Assembly: GCF_000725495.1 (NCBI RefSeq)
Contig: NZ_JNZD01000002.1
Span: 186,001 to 250,000, forward strand
Reading direction: 5' to 3'
DNA: 64,000 nt
Source: Streptomyces aureus
GTDB taxonomy: Bacteria > Actinomycetota > Actinomycetes > Streptomycetales > Streptomycetaceae
The notes under the pieces are model-generated. The model worked only from the letters and a program-made list of their open reading frames with translations, had not been told where the DNA came from and searched no databases. Shown in pieces: positions 25,378 through 33,562 of the stretch (positions are counted from its first letter, which is position 1; every line of letters starts with the position of its first letter). A program made the position numbers and the translations under genes.

Positions 25378-26928
25378 TCACATCGCCCGGGTGCGGCCCT
25401 CCCAGTAGGGATCGCGCAGCCGTCGCTTGTACAGCTTGCCGTTGGGGTCGCGGGGCATGGCGGCGATGAAGTCGACGCTCTTGGGCCGCTTGTAGCCGGC
25501 GAGCTGCCGCTCGCAGTGGGCGAGGATGTCGGCGGCGAGCGCCGGTCCGGCCTCGTGGCCCGGCGCGGCCTCGACCACGGCCTTGACCTCCTCGCCCCAG
25601 TCGTCGTGCGGGATGCCGAAGGCGGCCGCGTCGGCGACGGCGGGGTGGGACAGCAGCGCCGCCTCGATCTCGGCCGGGTAGATGTTGACCCCGCCCGAGA
25701 TGATCATGTCGATCTTGCGGTCGCGGAGGAAGAGGAAGCCGTCCTCGTCGAGCAGGCCGAGGTCCCCGACGGTGAAGAAGTCGCCGATGCGGTTCTTGCG
25801 GGTCTTGCCCTCGTCCTTGTGGTACGAGAATCCGCCGGTGCTCATCTTCATGTAGACGGTGCCGAGTTCACCGGCCGGCAGCCGGTTGCCGTCGTCGTCG
25901 AAGACGGCCAGTTCGCTGATGGGCCAGGCCTTGCCGACGGTGCCGGGCTTCTTCAGCCAGTCCTCGGCGGTCGCGAAGGCGCCGCCGCCCTCGCTGGCCG
26001 CGTAGTACTCCTCGACGCATTCGCCCCACCACGCGATCATGGCCCGTTTCACATGGTCGGGGCAGGGCGCGGCGCCGTGGATGGCGTGCCGCATCGAGGA
26101 GACGTCGTAGCGGGCCTTCACCTCGTCGGGCAGGGCGAGGAGCCGGTGGAACTGGGTCGGCACCATGTGGGTGTGGGTGCACCGGTGGACGTCGACGACC
26201 CGCAGCATCTCCTCCGGCGTCCACTTGTCCATCAGGACCAGCCGGTGGCCGATGTGCAGGGAAGCGCCCGCGAACTGGAGGACCGCGGTGTGGTAGAGCG
26301 GCGAGCACACGAGGTGCACGTTGCCGTCGAAGGCCCTGATGCCGAAGATCCCGAGGAAGCCGCCGAGGTACGACTCCTCGGGGAGCTTGCCGGGCAGCGG
26401 GCGCCTGATGCCGCGGGGGCGGCCGGTGGTGCCCGAGGTGTAGTTCATGACCCAGCCGAGGGTGCGGTCGGCGGGCGCCGATCCGGGCCGTCCGTCGAGG
26501 AGTTCGGCGTACGGGCGGAAACCCTCGACCTCGCCGACGGCGTACCGCTGAGCAGGAGGCAGCTTCGCCTCGTCGGCCGCGTGGCGGGCCGCGTCGGCGA
26601 ACCGTTCGTGGGCGATGAGGACCTTGGCCCCCGAGTCGGAGACGATCCAGGCGATCTCGGGCCCGACGAGGTGGTGGTTGACGGGGACGAGATAGAGACC
26701 GGCCTGCGAGGCGGCGAGGTAGGCGACGAGGAACTCGACCCCGTTGGGCAGCACGACCGCGAAGGAGTCGCCGCGTTCGAGGCCCGCGGCCCGCAGCCCG
26801 TGGACGAGCGCGTTGGACGCCTCGTGCAGGCGCCCGGCGGTCCACTCCTCGCCGTCCGGGGTGACGAGGACGATCCGCCCGGGGTCCGCGGCGGCCTGGG
26901 CCCAGAAGCCGTTGGGTGCTGTGGTCAT
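25378..26928 (-). CDS. Acyl-CoA synthetase (FadD4-like)
   Basis: A 516-residue ANL-family ligase. P-loop MNYTSGTTGRPRGIRRPLPG; A5 region EEYYAASEGGGAFATAEDW; A8 DMIISGGVNIYPAEIEAAL; A10 PRDPNGKLYKRRLRDPYW. The VNHHLVGPEIAWIVSDSGAKVL block and the unusual RRPLPG after the P-loop resemble mycobacterial FadD4 and its actinobacterial relatives, whose substrates are poorly known. Its start codon overlaps the stop of the upstream nitronate monooxygenase-like gene (ATGA, 26925-26928), so the pair is translationally coupled. This implies that the flavoprotein and the ligase serve one pathway, likely oxidation of an unusual carboxylic acid. Confidence 0.85.
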   Translation of the reverse strand: MTTAPNGFWAQAAADPGRIVLVTPDGEEWTAGRLHEASNALVHGLRAAGLERGDSFAVVLPNGVEFLVAYLAASQAGLYLVPVNHHLVGPEIAWIVSDSGAKVLIAHERFADAARHAADEAKLPPAQRYAVGEVEGFRPYAELLDGRPGSAPADRTLGWVMNYTSGTTGRPRGIRRPLPGKLPEESYLGGFLGIFGIRAFDGNVHLVCSPLYHTAVLQFAGASLHIGHRLVLMDKWTPEEMLRVVDVHRCTHTHMVPTQFHRLLALPDEVKARYDVSSMRHAIHGAAPCPDHVKRAMIAWWGECVEEYYAASEGGGAFATAEDWLKKPGTVGKAWPISELAVFDDDGNRLPAGELGTVYMKMSTGGFSYHKDEGKTRKNRIGDFFTVGDLGLLDEDGFLFLRDRKIDMIISGGVNIYPAEIEAALLSHPAVADAAAFGIPHDDWGEEVKAVVEAAPGHEAGPALAADILAHCERQLAGYKRPKSVDFIAAMPRDPNGKLYKRRLRDPYWEGRTRAM

Positions 26929-28037
26929 GCCTGCTCTCCCCTGCCCGCGATGCGGTTGATGCGGTCGACGGCGCGTTCGAAGCCCCGGGTCAGGTCGTCG
27001 AAGACCTCCTGGACGGAGCGTTCGCTGTTCATCCGGCCGACGATCTGTCCGACCGGGGTGCCGAGCAGCGGCTCCACCTCGTACTTCTGGATGCGGGAGA
27101 CGGCGTCGGCCACCAGGAGTCCCTGGAGCGGCATCGGGAGCGTTCCGGGCCCGTGCGGGTCGTCCCAGGCGTCGGTCCACTCGGTGCGCAGCTGGCGTGC
27201 GGGCTTGCCGGTCAGGGCACGCGAGCGGACGGTGTCGCCGGAGCCGGCCGCGAGGAGTTTGCGGGTGACGGCCGGGGAGTGCAGGTCGGCCTCGGTCACG
27301 GTGAGCCAGAGGGAGCCGAGCCACACCCCCTGGGCGCCGAGGCTCAGGGCAGCGGCCACCTGCTGTCCGCTGCCGATGCCGCCGGCGGCCAGGACGGGCA
27401 ACGGGTCCACGGCGTCGACGACTTCGGGGGTCAGCACCATCGAGGCGATGTCCCCCGTGTGCCCGCCCGCCTCGTAGCCCTGGGCGACGACGACGTCGAT
27501 GCCGGCCTCGGCGTGCTTGCGCGCGTGCCGGGCGCTGCCCGCGAGCGCCGCGACGAGCACGCCCTTCTCGTGGGCGCGCCGGACGACGTCGGCGGGCGGT
27601 GAGCCCAGCGCGTTGGCCAGGAGCCTGATCGGGTAGTCGAAGGCGACGTCGAGCTGGCCCCGGGCGACCTGTTCCATCCAGCCGGTGATGCGCCAGCCGG
27701 ACGCCTCGCCCTCGTCGAGTTCGGGGACGCCGTACTTGGCGAGGGTCTCCCGGACGAACTGACGGTGGCCCTCGGGGATCATCGCCTCGACGTCGGCCTC
27801 GCTGACGCCCTCGACCTTCTTGGCGGGCATGACGACGTCCAGGCCATAGGGCCTGCCGCCGACGTTCGCCTCGATCCAGTCGAGGTCGCGCTCCAGGTCC
27901 TCCGGGGCGGTGTAGCGGACCGCGCCGAGCACGCCGAATCCGCCCGCGCGCGAGATGGCCGCGGCGACGGCGGGGAACGGCGTGAAGCCGAAGATGGCGT
28001 GCTCGACTCCCAGTTCCTTGCTCAGCTCCGTCTGCAT
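26925..28037 (-). CDS. Nitronate monooxygenase / 2-nitropropane dioxygenase family flavoprotein (Rv1533-like)
   Basis: A 370-residue FMN-dependent TIM-barrel protein. Visible family segments are FTPFPAVAAAISRAGGFGVLG, AQGYEAGGHTGDIASM (the catalytic His region), PVLAAGGIGSGQQVAAALSLGAQGVWLGS and RSRALTGKPARQLRTEW. The last two strongly resemble M. tuberculosis Rv1533. True nitronate activity is not certain; many relatives are enoyl reductases or have unknown substrates. It is the first gene of an operon with a FadD4-like ligase. A palindrome at 28080-28096 lies 43 bp upstream and matches the one at the FadD19/EchA19 locus, so both loci are probably co-regulated. Confidence 0.86.
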   Translation of the reverse strand: MQTELSKELGVEHAIFGFTPFPAVAAAISRAGGFGVLGAVRYTAPEDLERDLDWIEANVGGRPYGLDVVMPAKKVEGVSEADVEAMIPEGHRQFVRETLAKYGVPELDEGEASGWRITGWMEQVARGQLDVAFDYPIRLLANALGSPPADVVRRAHEKGVLVAALAGSARHARKHAEAGIDVVVAQGYEAGGHTGDIASMVLTPEVVDAVDPLPVLAAGGIGSGQQVAAALSLGAQGVWLGSLWLTVTEADLHSPAVTRKLLAAGSGDTVRSRALTGKPARQLRTEWTDAWDDPHGPGTLPMPLQGLLVADAVSRIQKYEVEPLLGTPVGQIVGRMNSERSVQEVFDDLTRGFERAVDRINRIAGRGEQA

Positions 28038-28079
28038 GGGCGCAGGATGCCGCAGACCTCCGGACGAGGGAAGGCCTTT

Positions 28080-28096
28080 TCTGATACTCCGTCAGA
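28080..28096. promoter_or_regulatory. Second copy of palindromic operator TCTGAT-N5-GTCAGA
   Basis: The context is TTTTCTGAT-ACTCC-GTCAGATATC, against TTTTCTGAC-AGGCA-GTCAGATTTC at 15171. Both arms, the spacer length and the flanks agree while the spacer bases differ, which is what a shared protein-binding site predicts. It is 43 bp upstream of the nitronate monooxygenase-like gene and divergent from a serine hydrolase. Confidence 0.65.
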
Positions 28097-28120
28097 TATC
28101 ACGGCCCGCCCCGGGCGGGG

Positions 28121-28183
28121 TTGACACGCCGGGCGCTGACGGGAAAGTTCCACTCGGCACGGCAGACCCGGAAAGATACTTTC
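28121..28183 (+). promoter_or_regulatory. Candidate promoter and GAAAG-ATA-CTTTC operator of the serine hydrolase gene
   Basis: A consensus TTGACA (28121-28126) is followed after 17 bp by AAAGTT (28144-28149), a weak -10. A 5+5 palindrome GAAAGATACTTTC at 28171-28183 would lie ~15 bp past the start site. The symmetrical AT-rich word stands out in this GC context and suits a repressor (RpiR/MurR type is a guess). Confidence 0.4.
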
Positions 28184-28209
28184 AGGCGACGCGAGCGAGA
28201 GGCTTCCCG

Positions 28210-30015
28210 ATGACCGAAGGCGTGCGGGACCCGGCGCAGGGCACACCGGACGGAGCGGGCCGCGGACCGACCCGCCGGCAGTGGGGCCGGGGCGTCCTGG
28301 CGCTGGGCGGGGCGGTGGCCCTCGCCCCCTTCCCCGCGGGCCCGGCGGCGGCCGCGCCGGGGCACGGCCGGCGGACCCTGCGGCACGGCACCCCGCAGGA
28401 GGCCGGGCTGCTCGCCGGCCACCTGCGTCAACTCGTCGCCGACGCCCGGGCGTTCCTCGGCCCGTCCCCCCAGCATCCCTGGTACGCCGGTGCCGTGCTG
28501 CTCGCCGGGCGCGGCGGCACCGTGGCCCTGCACGAGCCGATCGGCATGGCCGTGCGCTACGCGGCGTACGACGAGAGGACGGACTCCGGGGTCGAGTTCC
28601 CGGCCGACCTGCAGATCCCGGCGTCGGGCGACACGGTCTACGACCTCGCCTCCGTGTCCAAGCTGTTCACCTCGATCCTCGCGGTGCAGCAGTTGGAGGG
28701 CGGCGCCCTGGAACTGGAGGCCGCCGTGGCCTCGTACCTCCCGGAGTTCGCGGGTGGCGGCAAGCAAGACGTGACGATCCGTCAACTGCTGACCCACACC
28801 TCCGGGTTCCGCTCCTGGCTCCCGCTGTACAAGGCGCCGACCCGCGAGGGCAAGCTGCGGCTCATCTGGGACGAGAAGCCCGTCGCCGCGCCGGGGACGG
28901 CCTATCTGTACTCGGACCTGAACCTGATCTCGCTCCAGCTGGTCCTGGAGACGGTCACGGGTCGGAGCCTCGACACCCTGCTGCGCGACGGGATCACCGG
29001 CCCGCTCGGCATGGACCGCACCCGCTACAACCCGCCCGCCTCCTGGAAGCCGGGCATCGCCGCCACGGAGGACGCGCGGGCGCCCTGGTCGGGCCTTGAC
29101 CGGGGGCTCGTCTGGGGCGAGGTCCACGACGAGAACGCCTACGCGCTGGGCGGGGTCGCCGGTCACGCCGGGGTCTTCTCCACCGCCTGGGACCTCGCGG
29201 TCCTCGGACGCACCCTGCTGAACGGCGGCGCCTACGGCAGCGCGCGCATCCTGCGGCCGGACTCGGTCGATCTGATGTTCACCGACTTCAACACCGCCTT
29301 CCCCGGCGACGAGCACGGCCTCGGCTTCGAGCTCTACCAGCATTGGTACATGGGCGCGATGGCGACACCGCGCACCGCCGGCCACACCGGATTCACCGGC
29401 ACCTCACTCGTCCTCGATCCGACGACCGATTCGTTCCTGATCGTCCTCGGCAACTCCGTCCACCCCGTGCGTACCTGGCGTTCCGGCTCCGCTCCCCGGG
29501 TCGCCGCCGGGAACCATCTGGCGCGGGCCGTCGCCGTGCGTCCGGCGCGTGGCCGTACGTCGTGGTTCTCCGGGATGGCGAGCGCGACGACGGCCACGCT
29601 GACGCTGCCCGCGCTCGACACCACCGCGGGACCGGCCCGTCTGCGCTGCGCGCTGTGGTGGGACACCGAACCCCGGTCGGACGTCCTGTTCCTGGAGTCC
29701 TCCGCCGACGGCGGCACCACCTGGCAGCCCGTCCCCTTCACGACCCGGCGGCCGTCGAAGGAACCCGAGGACCATCCCGCGGGGACGGCCACCGGCTGGT
29801 CGGGGCGGGTGTGGCACGCGCTCGGCGCGGATCTGCCGGGCGCGGCGGCCCTCACGCTGCGCTGGCGGTACACCACCGACCGGCTGTACGTCGGCCGCGG
29901 CGCCTACGTCGACGCACTGCGGGTCGAGTCCGGTGACCGCGTCCTCTTCGACGAGCGCCGGCCCGCCGACGCGGAGCGAATCGCGGCGGCGGGCTGGGAG
30001 CCCTCGGCGGACTGA
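28210..30015 (+). CDS. Tat-exported serine hydrolase of the beta-lactamase / penicillin-binding class C family
   Basis: A 601-residue exported protein. TRRQWGRGVLALGGAVALAP is a twin-arginine signal, with cleavage near APG at residue ~55. The beta-lactamase-like domain (~60-440) has the nucleophile motif SVSK, the YSD-type motif (LYSDLNLIS) and a late HTGFTG in place of KTG. The last ~160 residues form a beta-rich jelly-roll-like module (e.g. STALWWDTEP-like, RLRCALWWDTEPRSDVLFLE) that may bind substrate or the wall. Family members are D-amino-acid peptidases or esterases; resistance to beta-lactams is not implied. ATG 28210 has GAGAGG upstream. It ends in a bidirectional terminator. Confidence 0.86.
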   Translation: MTEGVRDPAQGTPDGAGRGPTRRQWGRGVLALGGAVALAPFPAGPAAAAPGHGRRTLRHGTPQEAGLLAGHLRQLVADARAFLGPSPQHPWYAGAVLLAGRGGTVALHEPIGMAVRYAAYDERTDSGVEFPADLQIPASGDTVYDLASVSKLFTSILAVQQLEGGALELEAAVASYLPEFAGGGKQDVTIRQLLTHTSGFRSWLPLYKAPTREGKLRLIWDEKPVAAPGTAYLYSDLNLISLQLVLETVTGRSLDTLLRDGITGPLGMDRTRYNPPASWKPGIAATEDARAPWSGLDRGLVWGEVHDENAYALGGVAGHAGVFSTAWDLAVLGRTLLNGGAYGSARILRPDSVDLMFTDFNTAFPGDEHGLGFELYQHWYMGAMATPRTAGHTGFTGTSLVLDPTTDSFLIVLGNSVHPVRTWRSGSAPRVAAGNHLARAVAVRPARGRTSWFSGMASATTATLTLPALDTTAGPARLRCALWWDTEPRSDVLFLESSADGGTTWQPVPFTTRRPSKEPEDHPAGTATGWSGRVWHALGADLPGAAALTLRWRYTTDRLYVGRGAYVDALRVESGDRVLFDERRPADAERIAAAGWEPSAD

Positions 30016-30050
30016 CGGCGGGGCGGCCGGAGTCCCCGGGCCCCGCCGTC
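30014..30050. terminator. Bidirectional terminator overlapping the serine hydrolase stop codon
   Basis: A perfect 11-bp stem (GACGGCGGGGC / GCCCCGCCGTC) with a 15-base loop. The left arm starts within the TGA at 30013-30015. It lies between convergent genes. Confidence 0.75.
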
Positions 30051-30056
30051 CGGTTT

Positions 30057-31622
30057 CTAGGCCGTGCCGGCCAGGGACTCCAGCACCGCCTTCGCCGCGT
30101 TGTGGCCCGGTACCCCGCTCACCCCGCCGCCGCGCACCGCGCCGGCCCCGCACACCATCACGTTGGCGTGCCGGGTCTCCACGCCCCAGCGGCCGGTGCC
30201 CTCCTGGGCGTAGGGGAAGGCGAGGTCACGGTGGAAGATGTTGCCGCCCGGCAGGCGCAGGTCCCGTTCCAGGTCGAGCGGGGTCTTCGCCTCGATGCAG
30301 GGCCGCCCGTCCGCGTCGGTGGCCAGGCAGTCGGCGAGCGGCTCGGCGAGATGGGCGTCCAGCTGGGCCAGCGTGGACTTGAGCAGTTCCTCGCGCACGG
30401 AGTCGTTGTCCCGCTCGAAGAGCCGCGCCGGTGTGTGGAGGCCGAAGAGCGTGAGGGTCTGGTATCCCCGCTCGACCAGCTCGGGGCCAAGGATGCTGGG
30501 GTCGGTGAGCGAGTGGCAGTAGATCTCGGACGGCGGCGCGGAGGGCAGCTCACCGGCGGCGGCCTGGGCGTGGGCGGCCGCCAGCTGCTCGTACCCCTCG
30601 GCGATGTGGAAGGTCCCGGAGAACGCCTCGCGCGGGTCGACGGAGGTGTCGCGCAGCCTCGGCAGCCGCTTGAGCAGCATGTTCACCTTGAGCTGGGCGC
30701 CCTCCGCCGGTTCCGGGGACTCGTCCCCGGTGAGGTGGGCGAGCTCCTGCGGGGAGGCGTTCACCAGGACGTGGCGGGCCGCGACGACCCCCTCGCCCTC
30801 GGCCGTCCGATACGTGATCTCGGCGGACTCGCCGTCCGTGTCGATCCGCAGCACCTCGTGGCCGGTCTGGATCACGGCTCCGGCGGCGCGCGCCGCGCCG
30901 GTGATCGCGTCGGTGAGGGCGCCCATGCCGCCGACGGGCACGTCCCAGGCTCCCGTGCCGCCGCCGATCACGTGGTAGAGGAAGCAGCGGTTCTGCCGCA
31001 GCGAGGGGTCGTGGGCGTCGGCGAAGGTGCCGATCACCGCGTCGGTGAGGACGACCCCGCGCACCAGGTCGTCGGCGAAGTTCTCCTCGACGGCCTTGCC
31101 GACGGGTTCCTCGAAGAGGATCCGCCAGGCGTCCTCGTCGTCGATCCGCGCCCTCAACTCCTCACGGGTGGGCAGCGGTTCGGTGAGCGTCGGGAACACC
31201 CGCTGCGCGACGCGGCCGGTCATCCCGTAGAAGCGCTGCCAGGACTCGTACTCGCGCTCCGATCCCGTCAGCCGGGCGAAGGCCTCGCGGGTGCGACGCT
31301 CGCCGCCGCCGACGAGCAGTCCGGTGGGCCGCCCGTCGCGCTCGACGGGCGTGTACGAGGAGACCGTCCGGCCCCGGACCCGGAAGTCGAGGCCGAGGTC
31401 CCGCACGATCTTCCGGGGCAGCAGGCTCACCAGGTACGAGTAGCGCGAGAGCCGCGCGTCGACCCCGGCGAAGGGCCGGGTCGAGACGGCGGCGCCACCG
31501 GTGTTCCCGAGGCGCTCCAGCACCAGCACGGACCGGCCGGCCCGGGCGAGATAGGCGGCGGCGACCAGTCCGTTGTGGCCTCCGCCGACGATCACGACGT
31601 CATATCCCTCGTGTACAGGCAT
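30057..31622 (-). CDS. FAD-dependent phytoene desaturase-like oxidoreductase (CrtI/PYROXD2 family)
   Basis: A 521-residue flavoprotein with an N-terminal Rossmann motif YDVVIVGGGHNGLVAAAYLARAG and the C-terminal FAD-binding signature GAGAVRGGGVSGVPGHNAA. The overall length and the GGTGAWDVPVGGMGALTDAI segment fit PYROXD2-like proteins rather than true carotenoid desaturases; no other carotenoid genes are nearby. The substrate is unknown. ATG 31622 (MPVHEGYD) follows AAGAGG closely; a GTG five codons upstream has no ribosome site. It is transcribed alone, 64 bp downstream of the ECF sigma gene, and could be read through from it. Confidence 0.82.
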   Translation of the reverse strand: MPVHEGYDVVIVGGGHNGLVAAAYLARAGRSVLVLERLGNTGGAAVSTRPFAGVDARLSRYSYLVSLLPRKIVRDLGLDFRVRGRTVSSYTPVERDGRPTGLLVGGGERRTREAFARLTGSEREYESWQRFYGMTGRVAQRVFPTLTEPLPTREELRARIDDEDAWRILFEEPVGKAVEENFADDLVRGVVLTDAVIGTFADAHDPSLRQNRCFLYHVIGGGTGAWDVPVGGMGALTDAITGAARAAGAVIQTGHEVLRIDTDGESAEITYRTAEGEGVVAARHVLVNASPQELAHLTGDESPEPAEGAQLKVNMLLKRLPRLRDTSVDPREAFSGTFHIAEGYEQLAAAHAQAAAGELPSAPPSEIYCHSLTDPSILGPELVERGYQTLTLFGLHTPARLFERDNDSVREELLKSTLAQLDAHLAEPLADCLATDADGRPCIEAKTPLDLERDLRLPGGNIFHRDLAFPYAQEGTGRWGVETRHANVMVCGAGAVRGGGVSGVPGHNAAKAVLESLAGTA

Positions 31623-31686
31623 GCCTCTTCGTAGCACGTGATGATCTACGTCGGCCAGGGGTGTGCGGCAGGCGGCGGCACCTCCG

Positions 31687-32844
31687 TCAGGGCCCCTGCC
31701 GGTGGTTGAGGCGGGCTGCCTGACGGGTCAGATGGTCGCGTTCGGCCAGGTCGGACGCCTTGTGCGCGGCCTCCGCGTACAACCGTGCCGCCTTCGGCAG
31801 ATCGCCGTCGCGTTCGTGGAGGTGGGCGGCCACCGCGGTGTGGCGGGGCAGCGACTCGTCCAGTTCGGCGAGCGCAGCGAGGCCCGCGCGCGGTCCGTCC
31901 GCCTCACCGACGGCCACCGCGCGGTTGAGCCGGACGACGGGGCTGTCGGTCAGCCGCGCGAGCTCGTCGTACCACTCGACGATCTGCACCCAGTCGGTCT
32001 CCTCGGCGGTGCGCGCGTCGGCGTGCAGGGCGGCGATGGCGGCCTGGGCCTGGAACTCGCCGAGCCGGTCGCGGGCGAGGGCCGCCTGGAGGATCTCGAC
32101 GCCCTCGGCGATCGCCCGGGTGTCCCAACGGCTCCGGTCCTGCTCGGCCAGCGGTACGAGGCTCCCGTCGGGGGCGGTCCTGGCGGCGCGCCGGGCGTGG
32201 TGGAGCAGCATCAGCGCGAGGAGACCCGCCACCTCGGGGTGATCGACCTGAGCGGCGAGCTGCCGGGTGAGCCGGATGGCCTCGGCGACGAGGTCGACGT
32301 CGCCGGAGTAGCCCTCGTTGAAGACCAGGTAGAGGACGCGGAGCACGGTGGCGACGTCGCCGTGCCGGTCGAGTCGCACGCCGGAGACGGTGCGCTTGGC
32401 CCGGCTGATGCGCTGCGCCATGGTCGCCTCGGGGACCAGGTAGGCGCGGGCGATCTGGCGGGTGGTGAGTCCGCCCACCGCGCGCAGGGTGAGCGCGACG
32501 GCGGAGGACGGGGTCAGGGAGGGGTGGGCGCACAGGAAGTAGAGCTGGAGCGTGTCGTCCACGCCGCTGGCGGGTCCCGCCGCCGGCTCCTCGTCGACCA
32601 GGTCCTCGCGCCGGCGGCGGGCGGCCTCCGCGCGGGTGGCGTCGAGGAACCGGCGCCAGGCCACGGTGACCAGCCAGCCCTTGGGGTCCCGCGGGGTCTC
32701 CTCCGGCCAGACGCGGACGGCCTCGACGAGCGCGTCCTGCACCGCGTCCTCGGCCGCCGCGAAATCGGCTCCGCGGCGGACGAGGACGGCGAGCACACCC
32801 GGTGTGAGGCTCCGGAGCAGGGCCTCGTCCATGGTGGAGGTCAC
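31687..32844 (-). CDS. ECF42-type RNA polymerase sigma factor with C-terminal TPR-like extension
   Basis: A 385-residue sigma factor. Region 2 (DFAAAEDAVQDALVEAVRVWP; PKGWLVTVAWRRFLDATR) and region 4 (LTLRAVGGLTTRQIARAYLVPEATMAQRISRAK) are followed by ~200 extra residues with a helical, TPR-like pattern (about 190-385). This is the hallmark of group ECF42, which lacks an anti-sigma factor and is linked to DGPF-domain proteins, exactly as here. The GTG start at 32844 overlaps the stop of the DGPF gene (GTGA), so the two are translationally coupled; ATG 32832 is an alternative. The extension is thought to control activity in this group. A matching promoter lies upstream of the operon. Confidence 0.88.
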   Translation of the reverse strand: MTSTMDEALLRSLTPGVLAVLVRRGADFAAAEDAVQDALVEAVRVWPEETPRDPKGWLVTVAWRRFLDATRAEAARRRREDLVDEEPAAGPASGVDDTLQLYFLCAHPSLTPSSAVALTLRAVGGLTTRQIARAYLVPEATMAQRISRAKRTVSGVRLDRHGDVATVLRVLYLVFNEGYSGDVDLVAEAIRLTRQLAAQVDHPEVAGLLALMLLHHARRAARTAPDGSLVPLAEQDRSRWDTRAIAEGVEILQAALARDRLGEFQAQAAIAALHADARTAEETDWVQIVEWYDELARLTDSPVVRLNRAVAVGEADGPRAGLAALAELDESLPRHTAVAAHLHERDGDLPKAARLYAEAAHKASDLAERDHLTRQAARLNHRQGP

Positions 32845-33248
32845 TCGGTGACGTTGGGGTGGGCGGTCAGGAACGGGCGGACCTCCAGCCATTCGTGGAT
32901 CGGCCTGCCGCCGGCGCCGGGGGCGGCCGACAGCTCCCCGGCCAGCTCGACGGCGCGTTCCTGGCTGTCGACGTCGATGATCATCCAGCCGGCGATGAGG
33001 TCCTTGGTCTCCGCGAACGGTCCGTCGGTGACCGGCGGACGCCCCTCTCCGTCGTAGCGGACCCACTGCCCCTCGGGGGCGAGCGCCTGGCCGTCCACGA
33101 ACTCCCCGGACTTCTCCAGCCGGGCCGCGAAGTCGTTCATGTACTGGATGTGCTCGGAGATCTCCTCCGGCGTCCACTGGTCCATCGGCACGTTGTTCAC
33201 CGGGTCGGGCGCGCCGCGGTAGTGCTTCAGCAGCAGGTACTTGGCCAT
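32841..33248 (-). CDS. DGPF/YCII-domain protein, partner of the ECF42 sigma factor
   Basis: A 135-residue YCII-related protein (MAKYLLLKHYRGAP). It contains the eponymous DGPF motif in PPVTDGPFAETKDLIAGW and ends in the usual IHEWLEVRPF. ATG 33248 has GGAGAA eight bases upstream. DGPF proteins are always found with ECF42 sigma factors and are likely targets of them; the biochemical role is not known, though the fold resembles muconolactone isomerase-like dimers. It overlaps the sigma gene start by four bases. It is the first gene of the operon, with the predicted ECF42-type promoter about 55 bp upstream. Confidence 0.9.
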   Translation of the reverse strand: MAKYLLLKHYRGAPDPVNNVPMDQWTPEEISEHIQYMNDFAARLEKSGEFVDGQALAPEGQWVRYDGEGRPPVTDGPFAETKDLIAGWMIIDVDSQERAVELAGELSAAPGAGGRPIHEWLEVRPFLTAHPNVTE

Positions 33249-33562
33249 GGTGGTTCTCCTCGGTACTGGTGCGACCCATTGTGGGCGCGTTCACCTCTGG
33301 GACGGAGCGGGCCACGGCTTCTCGACATCACGGGCCGAGATTTCCGGGAAGTTTTTTCCGGGGACCTTTCCAGGCCCCTCTCGGGCCCCTCGCGGGCCTG
33401 CCCGCGGACTCCCCGGGGCCTCTCCCGGACCGGTCTCCAGCCTCCCCGGAGCCTCTCCGGGACCTGTCCCCGGCCTCCCCGAGGCCCCCGAGCCTCCCCC
33501 GGCCCCTCCCGGGCCGCTTCCGGAGCCCGTGTCCGCGCTCGTGACGGCGCCCCTTCCGGCGG
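33249..33562. other. Gene-free stretch with C-rich low-complexity sequence
   Basis: The right-hand gene (TPR kinase) ends at 33563 and the DGPF gene starts at 33248, both on the minus strand. The first ~80 bases hold the DGPF-sigma promoter. From ~33355 to 33545 the plus strand is a run of CCCGGGCC-, CCTCCCCGG- and GGCCTCCCC-type words with many short overlapping palindromes. I see no gene; it may serve as a terminator-like spacer for the kinase gene. Confidence 0.6.
33301..33327 (-). promoter_or_regulatory. Predicted ECF42-type promoter of the DGPF-sigma operon
   Basis: On the minus strand TGTCGA (33327-33322) is followed after 17 bases by CGTC (33304-33301), matching the TGTCGA / CG(A/T)C pattern I recall for ECF42 promoters. 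It lies ~53 bp before the DGPF start and suggests autoregulation. Confidence 0.55.

Noticed and set aside
24316..27477. Plus-strand open frame of 1053 codons opposite two acyl-CoA synthetases and the nitronate monooxygenase
   Set aside because: Antisense shadow: the minus-strand proteins have full sets of ANL and flavoprotein motifs, while the plus frame has none.
28210..30015. Considered as a beta-lactamase resistance gene
   Set aside because: The SxxK and YxN-like motifs are present, but the KTG position is HTG and there is a large C-terminal beta module. Esterase or D-peptidase-type relatives are more likely.
30057..31622. Considered as a carotenoid biosynthesis desaturase
   Set aside because: No crtE, crtB or crtY genes are nearby, and the C-terminal signature fits the PYROXD2-like subgroup.
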